Assembly (NCBI GenBank): GCA_003503995.1
Contig: DOCA01000048.1
Coordinates: forward strand, 1 to 16,417
Length of the DNA: 16,417 nucleotides
Source: Holosporales bacterium
Lineage (GTDB): Bacteria; Pseudomonadota; Alphaproteobacteria; Caedimonadales; UBA9215
Direction: 5' to 3'
A model generated the notes under the pieces. The model did no database searches. It saw only the letters and a program-made list of their open reading frames with translations, and had not been told where the DNA came from. The translations under genes and the position numbers were made by a program. Below, one piece after another: positions 1 to 7,868 of the stretch (positions within the stretch are counted from its first letter, which is position 1; each line of letters begins with the position of its first letter).

Positions 1-29
1 CGGAACGCGTCTGATACAAAACCTGTCAT
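1..29 (-). CDS. 5' end of an unidentified leftward gene (partial)
   Basis: Read on the minus strand, an ATG at 29-27 opens a frame that stays open to the window edge (MTGFVSDAF, nine full codons). A good Shine-Dalgarno, AAGGAG, lies at 41-36, six bases before the ATG, and this is the main reason to call a gene. Too little is visible to name the product. The gene would be divergent from the one at 410, so the gap between them should hold promoters for both. Confidence 0.5.
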
Positions 30-409
30 TTCAATCTCCTTTAAGAAATATGCTTTTAAGCAATAGGTAAGCGGCGCCTCTTATCCCTTGAGCCATTTAT
101 TGGATGGGAGGACGCACAAAATAAACTTTCACTGTTCTTTAACCACATTATGGAGGGAATCGCAATCTTTTTTTGTGGTTTTTGTGAGCATTAGAGAAAC
201 AAATCTTTCTTTTGTTGAAAAAGCTCTTTTTTAAATTTTTTGATTTCATGAAGAAAAAAATAAATAAAAACAGGGCTTTATATTAAAAATACTTTTTTTG
301 CTATTAAATAGATTAAATTTGACTTAAATTTAATATTGTCCGTTAGAAAAAAGATTAACTCTTTTTTCTCAGAGGCTTTTAGTTATTAATAAAATAAAAG
401 GAAAAGATA
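30..409. other. AT-rich divergent intergenic region
   Basis: This 380-base stretch has no convincing gene on either strand. It becomes very AT-rich from about 180 onward. It contains a 7-base inverted repeat, AACCACA (141-147) and TGTGGTT (174-180), with a 26-base loop that may be chance. A TTGACT at 319-324 could be a -35 box for the gene at 410, but no good -10 sits 16-18 bases downstream. The 410 gene has the Shine-Dalgarno AAAAGGA at 396-402. No tRNA or riboswitch fold is apparent. Confidence 0.5.
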
Positions 410-1090
410 ATGAAAATAACAGACCTATTAAAAAAAGTTTCTTTGGTGGCTGCTGTGTCCGCCTTTGCTCTGCCTGCTTATGCAAGTGATCACGAGCTTG
501 ATATTGTAGAGGATGAGATGGTTGGTGGCCCAAAGATTGCTGTTGTAGATACTGTTGGTGCGGGGCCTTTTACCTTTAGTATTATTGATACAACAACCGG
601 TGAGGGACTTCTTGAGAAAACAAAACGAAAAATGACAGTGACTAACGGTTCTGTGGAGCAAGTTGTTTCTGACGTAGACGGTTTTATTGGAAAATATTCT
701 TTTTTTGTTAAAGGAGAAGGTGATGCTGCTTCTAGTAATGGTCTCTTTAATTTAGGCGGTGTGGTTTTTGATTTGAGTACAGCGATAAAAGACGAAGTAT
801 CCCTTGGTGAAGCTGTTGAGACTCATGTAGCTCCTTTCCTTGCCTCTCTTGCAGATTCAGAAGAGCATGCCCTTGAAGCTGCAAAAGAAAAAGCACTTAC
901 AAAGAAAGCTGAGGCTGAAGAAGTAGCTCTTGCTTTGAAATTAGCAGAAGAGGAAGCTCTTGCTTTGAAATTAGCAGAAGAAGAGGAAGCTCGGGAATTG
1001 GAAGAAGCTGAAAGGCTTGAAGCCCTTAAGTTAGAAGATGAAGAGGTTGCTGTCGTTGATGAAGATAATGTCGTAGGAGAGGATCTTTAG
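410..1090 (+). CDS. Exported acidic protein with Glu/Ala-rich coiled-coil tail, function unknown
   Basis: I do not recognise this 226-residue protein. It begins with a clear signal peptide: a Lys-containing n-region, a hydrophobic core, and a probable cleavage after AYA at about residue 25. The mature protein has a globular-looking segment (about residues 35-130) rich in short beta-prone stretches, then from about residue 148 a highly charged Ala/Glu/Lys/Leu helical tail likely to form a coiled coil. The tail contains a tandem duplication of ALALKLAEEE, matched at DNA level by an exact 26-base repeat. The C-terminus is strongly acidic and ends GEDL. The ATG is supported by AAAAGGA eight bases upstream. 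A strong terminator follows at once, so it is probably monocistronic. It is likely periplasmic or secreted; a role beyond that cannot be read from the sequence. Confidence 0.85.
   Translation: MKITDLLKKVSLVAAVSAFALPAYASDHELDIVEDEMVGGPKIAVVDTVGAGPFTFSIIDTTTGEGLLEKTKRKMTVTNGSVEQVVSDVDGFIGKYSFFVKGEGDAASSNGLFNLGGVVFDLSTAIKDEVSLGEAVETHVAPFLASLADSEEHALEAAKEKALTKKAEAEEVALALKLAEEEALALKLAEEEEARELEEAERLEALKLEDEEVAVVDEDNVVGEDL
925..980 (+). repeat. 30-base-period tandem repeat inside the 410 gene
   Basis: A 26-base sequence at 925-950 recurs exactly at 955-980, so the period is 30 bases (10 codons). It encodes the duplicated ALALKLAEEE block in the coiled-coil tail. Identity at DNA level, including synonymous positions, points to a recent duplication or slippage event. 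Confidence 0.85.
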
Positions 1091-1112
1091 TCTCTTAAAA
1101 TCATTTTTTTTC

Positions 1113-1142
1113 AAAAGGGGCTTTCAGAGCCCCTTTTTTTTT
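1113..1142 (+). terminator. Rho-independent terminator after the 410 gene
   Basis: A perfect 10-base stem, AAAAGGGGCT (1113-1122) with AGCCCCTTTT (1128-1137), has a 5-base loop (TTCAG) and runs into a T tract to 1142. It lies 22 bases after the stop codon at 1090. It is a textbook intrinsic terminator. Confidence 0.93.
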
Positions 1143-1169
1143 GACAAACTCACAGGGTAATAGTCTAGT
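1141..1169 (+). promoter_or_regulatory. Probable sigma70-type promoter for the 1196 gene
   Basis: A consensus TTGACA at 1141-1146 is followed after 17 bases by TCTAGT at 1164-1169 (4 of 6 matches to TATAAT). The -35 box abuts the T tract of the preceding terminator, a compact end-to-start arrangement. Transcription would begin near 1176, leaving a leader of about 20 bases. Confidence 0.55.
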
Positions 1170-1195
1170 CAAATTAAAAAAAAGGGATTATAGGG

Positions 1196-3580
1196 GTGAC
1201 TTATTTATTTTATCGAATTGTGGCAATTGGCTTATTTTTAACGTTGTCTGTGCTATCTTATGCCTCTCATCTTGGCTATTATTCTGATTGCTATGATGAT
1301 ATTGCTAACCACCATCAAGGCTCTATTGTAAAATCTTTATCACTCTTTTTGATTAACCCGACCTCCAAGACGCAACACAACTGGCAAAATGACCATGTAT
1401 TTCTCCTTGGAAAACTCACACAACCGCGACATTTTAACCTACTTATGGACGGGATTGCCGGTGCAGGAGAATATTATTCTCGAAGAGGGCCTTATACTGC
1501 TTTAGATCAGTCTTATGTAGCCCAGTATTTCTTCAAACCCCTTATTAAGAGACTTCAGGAAATGGAGGGTGAAACCTATAAAAAAAAGGGTGTCTTTAAA
1601 GCTCTTTTTCGGAGGGTAGAACCTCGGCGGTTTTATAATGACTTTATTCAATCTCTTCTTTTGACAAATGAAAATGATAAAAGTTTTAATGTTTATATCA
1701 TTCCTGTTTTCTTTGAGTTCCTTGAGGCATACACTGGTCCTCAAACCCTTTTTGAAACATCAGAAAGATTGCGTAAGGTAGAGGGAAGTAGTCGTTCTTT
1801 ATCTTGGTTGGGATACCGTGGTTATGCCACTCTTATTCAAGACCGGGATGCTCCTTTAGAATGGCGTTTTAAGGCTTTGCGGGCTTATCGAGATAAATTC
1901 CCCCGTAATCCAAAAATGTTTTCTAAGTACAAGTACTGTCGGGAGTGCTTTTTTGGGGAGGAAGCTTGTGATAAGAACACAAAACTTTTATCAGCTTTTG
2001 AATTTGTTGACGACTATGAGTTTTTAACACCGTTAGAACAAGAGCAAGTCATTGACCTTATCAATACAACAGATTTTTCACAATTTGACCTTAGTTTTCA
2101 AGGTGACCTTGCGGGGTATATTGTGTCGTATTCTGCAGGAGAAGTACTTAAAGCAAAAGGGTTATCTATGCTTGTATCTCTCCTTGGAAAGAAGGAAAAA
2201 GGGACTTTCACCTTACAGAAAAAAATAGCTTTTGCAAAACGGCTGCTTTGTGAACACGCTGTTGAGCACGGGAAAGTTGCTTATGATTTTCTCTTAAGCA
2301 TTTTATCTGATGGAAATTTAATGGAGTACCACGAAGAAGTGGCGTTGATAATTGCACAAAATTTAGATAGATCCCCCCATATCGAAGAAAGCTCGGAAGG
2401 GTTTCAGAATGTTATCTTCCTTTTGTCTAAGTTGCGCTCTAGCCGTATGGGGCTCTCCTATTCCTATGATCCTTATGCTGTTTATGGAGCTTTGCAAAAG
2501 AAACGACAAGAAAAAGTAATCCATCGACCTGCGGCCTATAATGGTGTTGTCTTTTTACCTCATTTATTGATGCGTTCTCCAGCAATACCAGCTTTCCCAG
2601 AGGTGACTCATGAGGATTTTTGTACTCTTGTGGACGGTTTATTACTAGATGGTGCAACACATACTGAAACTTTTACAAGCCTTGGCGGTACACCTCTTTT
2701 GCGCTTGAACATTAGCATGCAAAAAACACATCATTATTTTACCAAACACTTTGCGTCTTTAGAAAAAGGTCGTGAAAACCCTGTAACCCTTGATCCCGTC
2801 AGCATTCATTTAGCCCTAGCCCTTGGTAAGATCAAGGTTTTTTCATCTGTAGTCGAGGGAGATGGTTTTTCTCCACGGACACGAGCCATGATGCAGTTTA
2901 TGATTAATGTTCTCACGTGCAGTGGGGGCAAGTCCGTAGGGATTACGCATTCATCTCACTTGCTTTGTGAAAGTGACGCCCTTCAAGTTTATGATGAAGA
3001 CGAGATTGAGCTCGGGTTGAACATAAAGCGTTTTCGCAATCTTCTTGAACAGCATCTTTTGCTCAGAATTTTAAGCGTTTTTAATGGGGAGAGTGCGCTT
3101 GTAAGGACCTTAACGGAAACCCCTATGGGCCAAGAGATTCATGAGCCGCCTCATCAAACCATTTACCTTAAGAATTTGTTGACGCCCAGCCTTCCTTTTT
3201 TACATTTCAAAGGCCAAGGAGGGCAATTGAAATTTGATATTAATGCTGGTTGTGCTGCGGATAAATTAATAGAAAAAACACATCAAGATGTCTTAGATGC
3301 TTTTTATAGGGAAATTGCCCCTGCGTTTATAGCAAGAACTGCACAGAGTTTTGTGAATGATCATTATGGAAACCCAGCGATTGCGGCAGGTGTTGGTGCT
3401 TCAGCTCTTATGAGTGAGGGAGCCTATGTTGATTTTGAGGATGTGACATATCGCCCTATTATTAATTTAGAAGGAATAGTTGCCTTATTACTTAACTATG
3501 GTTATTTTGAAAAAATTGGCAAAATTTCTGTTTCTAATTACAATAATCTTGTTGTTAAATTAAAAAAAGAAAGTTCGTAA
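1196..3580 (+). CDS. Large exported protein of unknown function (794 residues)
   Basis: I do not recognise this protein. It starts at GTG (1196-1198), preceded by AAAAGGGA at about 1180-1187. Residues 1-24 form a signal peptide (hydrophobic core about 8-21, probable cleavage after SYA), and no other membrane segment is obvious, so it should be periplasmic, surface or secreted. The body looks mainly helical, with many amphipathic Leu/Phe-rich stretches compatible with an alpha-solenoid, but I see no regular repeat. A small cysteine cluster (C248, C251, C258, spacing C-x2-C-x6-C) could form disulfides or bind a metal. Near the C-terminus there is a Gly/Ala-rich stretch (about 735-750). It has its own likely promoter and is separated from both neighbours by intergenic DNA. 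No enzymatic motif was found. Confidence 0.85.
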   Translation: MTYLFYRIVAIGLFLTLSVLSYASHLGYYSDCYDDIANHHQGSIVKSLSLFLINPTSKTQHNWQNDHVFLLGKLTQPRHFNLLMDGIAGAGEYYSRRGPYTALDQSYVAQYFFKPLIKRLQEMEGETYKKKGVFKALFRRVEPRRFYNDFIQSLLLTNENDKSFNVYIIPVFFEFLEAYTGPQTLFETSERLRKVEGSSRSLSWLGYRGYATLIQDRDAPLEWRFKALRAYRDKFPRNPKMFSKYKYCRECFFGEEACDKNTKLLSAFEFVDDYEFLTPLEQEQVIDLINTTDFSQFDLSFQGDLAGYIVSYSAGEVLKAKGLSMLVSLLGKKEKGTFTLQKKIAFAKRLLCEHAVEHGKVAYDFLLSILSDGNLMEYHEEVALIIAQNLDRSPHIEESSEGFQNVIFLLSKLRSSRMGLSYSYDPYAVYGALQKKRQEKVIHRPAAYNGVVFLPHLLMRSPAIPAFPEVTHEDFCTLVDGLLLDGATHTETFTSLGGTPLLRLNISMQKTHHYFTKHFASLEKGRENPVTLDPVSIHLALALGKIKVFSSVVEGDGFSPRTRAMMQFMINVLTCSGGKSVGITHSSHLLCESDALQVYDEDEIELGLNIKRFRNLLEQHLLLRILSVFNGESALVRTLTETPMGQEIHEPPHQTIYLKNLLTPSLPFLHFKGQGGQLKFDINAGCAADKLIEKTHQDVLDAFYREIAPAFIARTAQSFVNDHYGNPAIAAGVGASALMSEGAYVDFEDVTYRPIINLEGIVALLLNYGYFEKIGKISVSNYNNLVVKLKKESS

Positions 3581-3609
3581 TTTTGAACCCTCTGAGTATA
3601 GATGCCTCT

Positions 3610-3639
3610 GCAAAAGCTTTTTTTGCAATAAAAAAGCTT
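3610..3639. repeat. Overlapping inverted repeats after the 1196 gene
   Basis: A 10-base perfect inverted repeat, AAGCTTTTTT (3614-3623) and AAAAAAGCTT (3630-3639), has a 6-base loop. It overlaps a second possible hairpin, GCAAAA (3610-3615) with TTTTGC (3621-3626), and the two cannot form together. It sits 30-60 bases after the stop at 3580. No T tract follows on the plus strand, so it is only a weak terminator candidate; it might instead stabilise the transcript end. Confidence 0.45.
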
Positions 3640-3655
3640 ACAAAAAAATAAGGAT

Positions 3656-3730
3656 ATGGCTCGCTTAATTTGCAAAGAGCGAGGCGCGTTAAATTTCGTG
3701 ACCGTGACTCTTACAAAAGAAGATGGCTAA
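3656..3730 (+). CDS. Possible 24-residue small ORF (doubtful)
   Basis: An ATG at 3656 opens a 24-codon frame (starting MARLICKERG) ending at TAA 3728-3730. AAGGA lies just before it at 3650-3654, but only one base separates it from the ATG, which is too close for normal initiation. The DNA also holds a 6-base inverted repeat, CTCGCT (3660-3665) with AGCGAG (3678-3683). It could be a real micro-ORF, the relic of a lost gene, or chance. Confidence 0.15.
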   Translation: MARLICKERGALNFVTVTLTKEDG

Positions 3731-3812
3731 ACCCAAGGAAAATTTAGAGCTTTTTTTATGGAATAAATCTGTTAAAATTTTAAATAAATTGAAGTAAAAA
3801 ACAGGAAAAACC

Positions 3813-4526
3813 ATGAAAAAAACCTTTGTTCTTATTACCGCATGCCTTTTATCTTCAACGCCTTTAAAAGCGGGAGGCGATAATCCTTCTCAATCTGGCT
3901 TCTTCGTGGGGGCTCAAGCTGGGTACGTGTATTTAGGTACTTCAATGGATATGACCTCAACTCTGTCGGGTGCTGTTTCAAGAACAGAAAGTGCATCGCA
4001 TTATAAGCGCTCGCATAATTTTATTGGAGGGTTACACCTGGGCTACCTTGCTCTATTGAAGCAGAAGTATATTTTAGGAGGGGACATAGAGGGGAATTTT
4101 GATACTGTTTCTATTAAGAATCATATAATGCAAAATGCTCAACGCTATACCTATAAAGCATCTCGTCAATTTAATTTGATTCCGTCTTTTATAGTAGGTG
4201 CACAAGTTTATGATTATCTTAAGATTTACCTGAGACTAGGAATGGCAATTTCGTCCTTTCACTACCGTCTTATCAATCATGGAAATAACGAAGATATTAG
4301 GACAAACCACCATAGTATTTCATTGGGTTTTGCCCCGGCCCTTGTCCATGAAGTTAAGATCAGTAAGCATTGCGCTGTTTCCATAATAGCAGCTTATGAG
4401 ATTTATGAAAAATCAAAAACCGTTTTTCTTTCTAGTATTGTGGTAGGTGATAATGCAGATAATAATGTTTTGAAAATACGTCCCAATGTTTTTTCCATGA
4501 AAGTAGGGTTCAAATACTATTTGTAG
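3813..4526 (+). CDS. Small outer-membrane beta-barrel protein
   Basis: This 237-residue protein has a signal peptide (MKK start, hydrophobic core, probable cleavage after LKA at about residue 20). The mature part starts with a strand typical of small outer-membrane barrels (GFFVGAQAGYVYLG) and continues with alternating aromatic/glycine strands such as FIGGLHLGYL, FNLIPSFIVGAQVY and IYLRLGMAISSFHY. The last strand, FSMKVGFKYYL, resembles a barrel-assembly C-terminal signal, although the final residue is Leu instead of Phe. Length and pattern fit the eight-stranded OmpA-like/Opa-like porin families. The ATG has AGGAAA at 3803-3808 upstream. It likely sits in the outer membrane as a surface-exposed structural or adhesion protein; a specific role is inference only. 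Confidence 0.75.
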   Translation: MKKTFVLITACLLSSTPLKAGGDNPSQSGFFVGAQAGYVYLGTSMDMTSTLSGAVSRTESASHYKRSHNFIGGLHLGYLALLKQKYILGGDIEGNFDTVSIKNHIMQNAQRYTYKASRQFNLIPSFIVGAQVYDYLKIYLRLGMAISSFHYRLINHGNNEDIRTNHHSISLGFAPALVHEVKISKHCAVSIIAAYEIYEKSKTVFLSSIVVGDNADNNVLKIRPNVFSMKVGFKYYL

Positions 4527-4559
4527 AAACTAGTTAATCTATTTTTAACCTTCGACTGT

Positions 4560-4565
4560 TATAAT
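4560..4565 (+). promoter_or_regulatory. Probable -10 box for the gene at 4590
   Basis: A perfect TATAAT lies at 4560-4565, with no good -35 box visible upstream. Transcription from it would start around 4572, which is the position of the upstream in-frame ATG. That ATG would then have no leader, so the ATG at 4590, which has a Shine-Dalgarno, is the better translation start. Confidence 0.45.
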
Positions 4566-4589
4566 TTATTTATGATTGGAGATTTTTTT

Positions 4590-6650
4590 ATGCGCTATTT
4601 TGTCTTTTTAATACCTTTTTTGAGCCTTTTGTTTTTTAATGAAAAGCTTTGGGCTGATGCCGCTTCGAAAAGAGCTGCTGTGCAGCAATATCGTTTAGAT
4701 GCTCCAACGAGTACCAGTGGTGGAAACACAAGTGCTCTGCAGGCAGAAATAACTAGGTTAAAAAAACAATTAACAACGGCGACAGGGAAAACAATTCCCG
4801 AACTCCAAAAGAAAATTCAAGAGCTGGAAAAGGCCTCTAAAACGGGTGGAACTGTTAGTGGTACAGGAACCATTGGCAGCACAACTACCACAACGGTTGA
4901 AGCCCCCAAAATGCCAGATAATAAGACAAAGACCGCGCCTGTTGTGAGTAACGCCCCCATAATCCCTGGAAATATTCCACTTCCACCACCAAATTTATTT
5001 GGTCCAATGATACCCAATGGTGTGACGGAGGAAATGGAGGAAAAACGTAAAGCCTTCTTTGATGAATACAAGCTTGTTGAAAAGAAAATTAGTGATGGTA
5101 AATATCCTCCTGGATTGTGGGAAAAAGTGGAAGACATCACAACTCATGCAAAATTCCAATCAGAGGAAACCTCTGAAATAAGACGCGCTACAGACAACTA
5201 TGTGCTCAGTAAGGTGCTTTTGGATGAGTTCATAAAAGCTTATGGCGAGAAAGAAGCAGGGTTTAATACGCACAAAGATCATCTTTATAAGTGGTTTGTC
5301 TACCTAACAGACTTTCCGGTGCGAGCTGGAAAATATAAAAAGCTCAAATGGCCCGTTCCAAAAGATAAAACGCTGACTGATGTTATGTATTGGAAGCTTA
5401 TGCGGACCCTAAAAGGGAAATATAACTTGATGGTTCAAAACCTGAAGGAAACGCTGGGTAAGGCCGAAGAAGCAGCCAGAAAAGCCGAAGAGGCCGAAAA
5501 AGCGAAAACCACAACGGGTAAATTCTTGTTTGCTCTTGGGGACGGCACTGCCGTCAAAAAAGATATAGAGCGCCTGTTTACCGTTCCTCTCTTTAGACAG
5601 AAAGTGGTTGCCCATTATGGTGATCTTTTGGTTACCACAAGAACAAATGATCCTGATAGTCAAAAAGCAGCAGAAGCTTTACTCTCTTGGATGTTTGAGC
5701 GCCTTGTGCTTCCTTTCTTGCCATCCGATGTGAGCGCTATTACCCTTCAAAGTGAGCTAAGATTAGCTATGGTCAAGGCCATTCAAGGAAAAGGGATTGC
5801 AAACCAAGCCGCCTTAGAAGAGTACTTAACAGACCAAGAAAAGTCGAAGCTTTTGATGAAGGCTATGGATGAAGCTCTTAAGGAGGTTATTGTTGCTAAT
5901 GGTATTCCAGCTATAAAACAAGGTGCTAAGCCATTAAGTATACCAACAATTGCAAAAGTTCAACCAGAATACGAACAAGTATTTTTGTTTGCTATTCAAG
6001 AAAAGCTCAATGCGGCTGTTGAAGCTCCGTTGCAAAAACTCTTGGACGATGTCCTAGAAAAAGCACCTATTCCTGGGGGCTCTCAGGCTCTTGAAGCGAA
6101 GCTCTTAAAAATCTTAAAGGCAGGTTTGACAACGGTTTTTACAGGCCATAAGTCTATTACCCTAGAGATTAAAGGGGAAACTGTTGGATATGACTTCTGG
6201 ACATGGACGAAAAATTTTGGAAATCCAAATGCCCAGATCATTAAATCAGCACAAGAACGTGTGAAAGTTCTCATTGAGGACTATCAAAAGGACTTGCTCG
6301 CTTTCCATGGAGGAACGAAAATACTACCGCCCTTTATGCAACCCATTACGGACTTGACTTATTTAGAATTGAGCGTAAAAGTTGATGACGCCTTTTTAAC
6401 TCAATACGCTAAGTTGATTTTGAAAGGGGTGACCAGAGTGATCAAGGAAAATAAGGTCGAATATGGTAAGATTAAAGACAGCAACAAGGAAGAGCGTGAG
6501 CTTGTTTTAGTAGGAGTTGAAGCTGTGAAATCTCACATGAGTAAATTCCTGAGTATCAAAGACTCTAAAATTTCAGGGTCAGGAAATATGAGGCAAGAAG
6601 TTCAGCCCTATGTTGATATGCTCATTGCAGCTCATTTGTTGCAAGATTAA
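4590..6650 (+). CDS. Large exported helical protein with coiled coil and Thr/Pro-rich linker, function unknown
   Basis: I do not recognise this protein of 686 residues. An in-frame ATG at 4572 would add six residues, but the ATG at 4590 has GGAG at 4578-4581, eight bases upstream, and yields a clean signal peptide (MRYFVFLIPF..., probable cleavage after LWA at about residue 23). Residues about 48-90 form a short coiled coil (AEITRLKKQL, ELQKKIQELE). A low-complexity Gly/Thr/Pro linker with a run of five Thr follows to about residue 145. The rest is mostly helical, with an Ala/Glu/Lys heptad-like segment near 290-310. No catalytic motif is visible. The stop is 12 bases before the cyclo-ligase gene, so the two are probably co-transcribed, though no functional link is evident. 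It is probably periplasmic or secreted. Confidence 0.8.
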   Translation: MRYFVFLIPFLSLLFFNEKLWADAASKRAAVQQYRLDAPTSTSGGNTSALQAEITRLKKQLTTATGKTIPELQKKIQELEKASKTGGTVSGTGTIGSTTTTTVEAPKMPDNKTKTAPVVSNAPIIPGNIPLPPPNLFGPMIPNGVTEEMEEKRKAFFDEYKLVEKKISDGKYPPGLWEKVEDITTHAKFQSEETSEIRRATDNYVLSKVLLDEFIKAYGEKEAGFNTHKDHLYKWFVYLTDFPVRAGKYKKLKWPVPKDKTLTDVMYWKLMRTLKGKYNLMVQNLKETLGKAEEAARKAEEAEKAKTTTGKFLFALGDGTAVKKDIERLFTVPLFRQKVVAHYGDLLVTTRTNDPDSQKAAEALLSWMFERLVLPFLPSDVSAITLQSELRLAMVKAIQGKGIANQAALEEYLTDQEKSKLLMKAMDEALKEVIVANGIPAIKQGAKPLSIPTIAKVQPEYEQVFLFAIQEKLNAAVEAPLQKLLDDVLEKAPIPGGSQALEAKLLKILKAGLTTVFTGHKSITLEIKGETVGYDFWTWTKNFGNPNAQIIKSAQERVKVLIEDYQKDLLAFHGGTKILPPFMQPITDLTYLELSVKVDDAFLTQYAKLILKGVTRVIKENKVEYGKIKDSNKEERELVLVGVEAVKSHMSKFLSIKDSKISGSGNMRQEVQPYVDMLIAAHLLQD

Positions 6651-6662
6651 GGTTGGTCGCAG

Positions 6663-7229
6663 TTGACTAATAAAGCAAATTTACGCCAACGAGCCAAAGC
6701 GGTTCGGGGGCGTTTTTTTTCAACACAATCTTCTTCAGATCTTTTAAGGCTTGAGGAAAAACGTGTTTCAGCTCTTTGGGACTTACCCCTCTTTCAAAGT
6801 GTTTTAAAGCAAGAAAAAGAGAGTTTTGTAGGTGTTTATTCCGCTCTAAGAGATGAGGCCTCAACAAATCTTCTACTGAATCACCTCTCAGAACAAGGTT
6901 GCTCTATGGCCCTTCCACGATTGACACAAGAGGGGGAGATGCACTTTCACAGCTGGTCTCAAGGAACGTCTCTTATTAAATCTCCTCTTGGCATATTAGA
7001 GCCTGCTTCGAATTCAGCCATCGTGATTCCTCATTTATGCATTGTGCCTTTGTTAGCTTTTGATGAGAAAAAAGGGCGAATGGGGTATGGACAAGGTTAT
7101 TATGACCGTTATTTTGCAAAGCACCCTTCTATAATTAAAATTGGTTGGGCCTACGAATGTCAAAAATTTGATGCCTTAATAACAGAAGATCATGATGTTC
7201 CCCTTGACGAAGTCATTTATGAAAATTAA
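6663..7229 (+). CDS. ygfA: 5-formyltetrahydrofolate cyclo-ligase
   Basis: This enzyme converts 5-formyltetrahydrofolate, with ATP, to 5,10-methenyltetrahydrofolate, returning a storage folate to the one-carbon pool in the cytoplasm. The 188-residue length is normal for the family. The signature is intact: GRMGYGQGYYDRY at residues 138-150 gives the conserved ATP/folate loop, preceded by PLLAFD (129-134) and followed by HDVPLDEV near the C-terminus. An N-terminal basic stretch (RQRAKAVR) also fits. The start is TTG at 6663, with AAGG at about 6650-6653; no in-frame ATG exists before residue 82, which would remove conserved sequence. The 12-base gap from the upstream gene suggests an operon. 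In gammaproteobacteria the gene often lies beside the 6S RNA gene ssrS; here the upstream DNA is coding, so that linkage is absent. Confidence 0.93.
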   Translation: MTNKANLRQRAKAVRGRFFSTQSSSDLLRLEEKRVSALWDLPLFQSVLKQEKESFVGVYSALRDEASTNLLLNHLSEQGCSMALPRLTQEGEMHFHSWSQGTSLIKSPLGILEPASNSAIVIPHLCIVPLLAFDEKKGRMGYGQGYYDRYFAKHPSIIKIGWAYECQKFDALITEDHDVPLDEVIYEN

Positions 7230-7280
7230 GATTCTTTTAACATAATGAGAATATACTATTTTTAATAAGGTATTAAAGCA

Positions 7281-7868
7281 ATGTCACGTATCAAAAAAGA
7301 AAATATTTTATTATTAGGCGCCATTTTCGCGCCCCTTATTCTCATTGGCTATTTTTTGTTTAAGCCTCTTTTTTATACAGCGACCTCCGATGATCCTCAG
7401 TATGACTTGCTTTTTTCAGCTCGTTCCTATAGCGAACAGGGGCCCGATGGCATTACAAGTTATACCTTTAAAGCCAAAGGACAGCGCCTTTCTCTTATTG
7501 CCCATGAAGCGAAAGAAGGGGAAAAGGTTTATGCGACGTCGGATATTTTCTTATTTCGCTTTGATGCTAAGACACAAAAAGTCGTCTCTATTCCCTTTGA
7601 TGCAACGCTTCCGAAGAAAGAACTAACAGCTCACAGTTGGGTTATTGATATTCCTGAGATTGAGGATTACGTGCTGACTCTCAAAAAGATAGCCCCTGAT
7701 GGCTATAAGTATGCGCGCCAACGTCACTCTCGGATGGTTTTGTTTGATTTGTTTGATACTGCAACGCCAACACCTATTATTAAGAAAGATGGGCGTCGCA
7801 TTGTCATTCCAATCGATAGCAGACGTTTTAGCAATATACGCTTTCATGGATGGATTCTTAGGAAATGA
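7281..7868 (+). CDS. Membrane-anchored protein of unknown function
   Basis: This 195-residue protein has one N-terminal hydrophobic segment (about residues 9-29: LLLGAIFAPLILIGYFLF) after a short basic stretch, so it is probably anchored in the inner membrane with the rest in the periplasm. The soluble part is beta-prone and contains HSWVIDIPEI and a basic GRRIVIPI segment near the end. I do not recognise the family. The start ATG has TAAGG at 7266-7270. Its TGA stop overlaps the ATG of the next gene in ATGA (7865-7868), which suggests translational coupling and that the two products act together. Confidence 0.75.
   Translation: MSRIKKENILLLGAIFAPLILIGYFLFKPLFYTATSDDPQYDLLFSARSYSEQGPDGITSYTFKAKGQRLSLIAHEAKEGEKVYATSDIFLFRFDAKTQKVVSIPFDATLPKKELTAHSWVIDIPEIEDYVLTLKKIAPDGYKYARQRHSRMVLFDLFDTATPTPIIKKDGRRIVIPIDSRRFSNIRFHGWILRK

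Noticed and set aside
141..180. AACCACA/TGTGGTT hairpin as a terminator for the leftward gene or a riboswitch
   Set aside because: It lies upstream of that gene's start, the loop is 26 bases, and the stem is only seven bases, so it is probably chance.
4572..4589. Upstream ATG of the large exported protein
   Set aside because: It has no Shine-Dalgarno and coincides with the predicted transcription start; the ATG at 4590 has GGAG at good spacing.
4817..5140. Minus-strand 107-codon frame
   Set aside because: Antisense to the Thr/Pro linker of the 4590 gene, with low-complexity product and no Shine-Dalgarno evidence.
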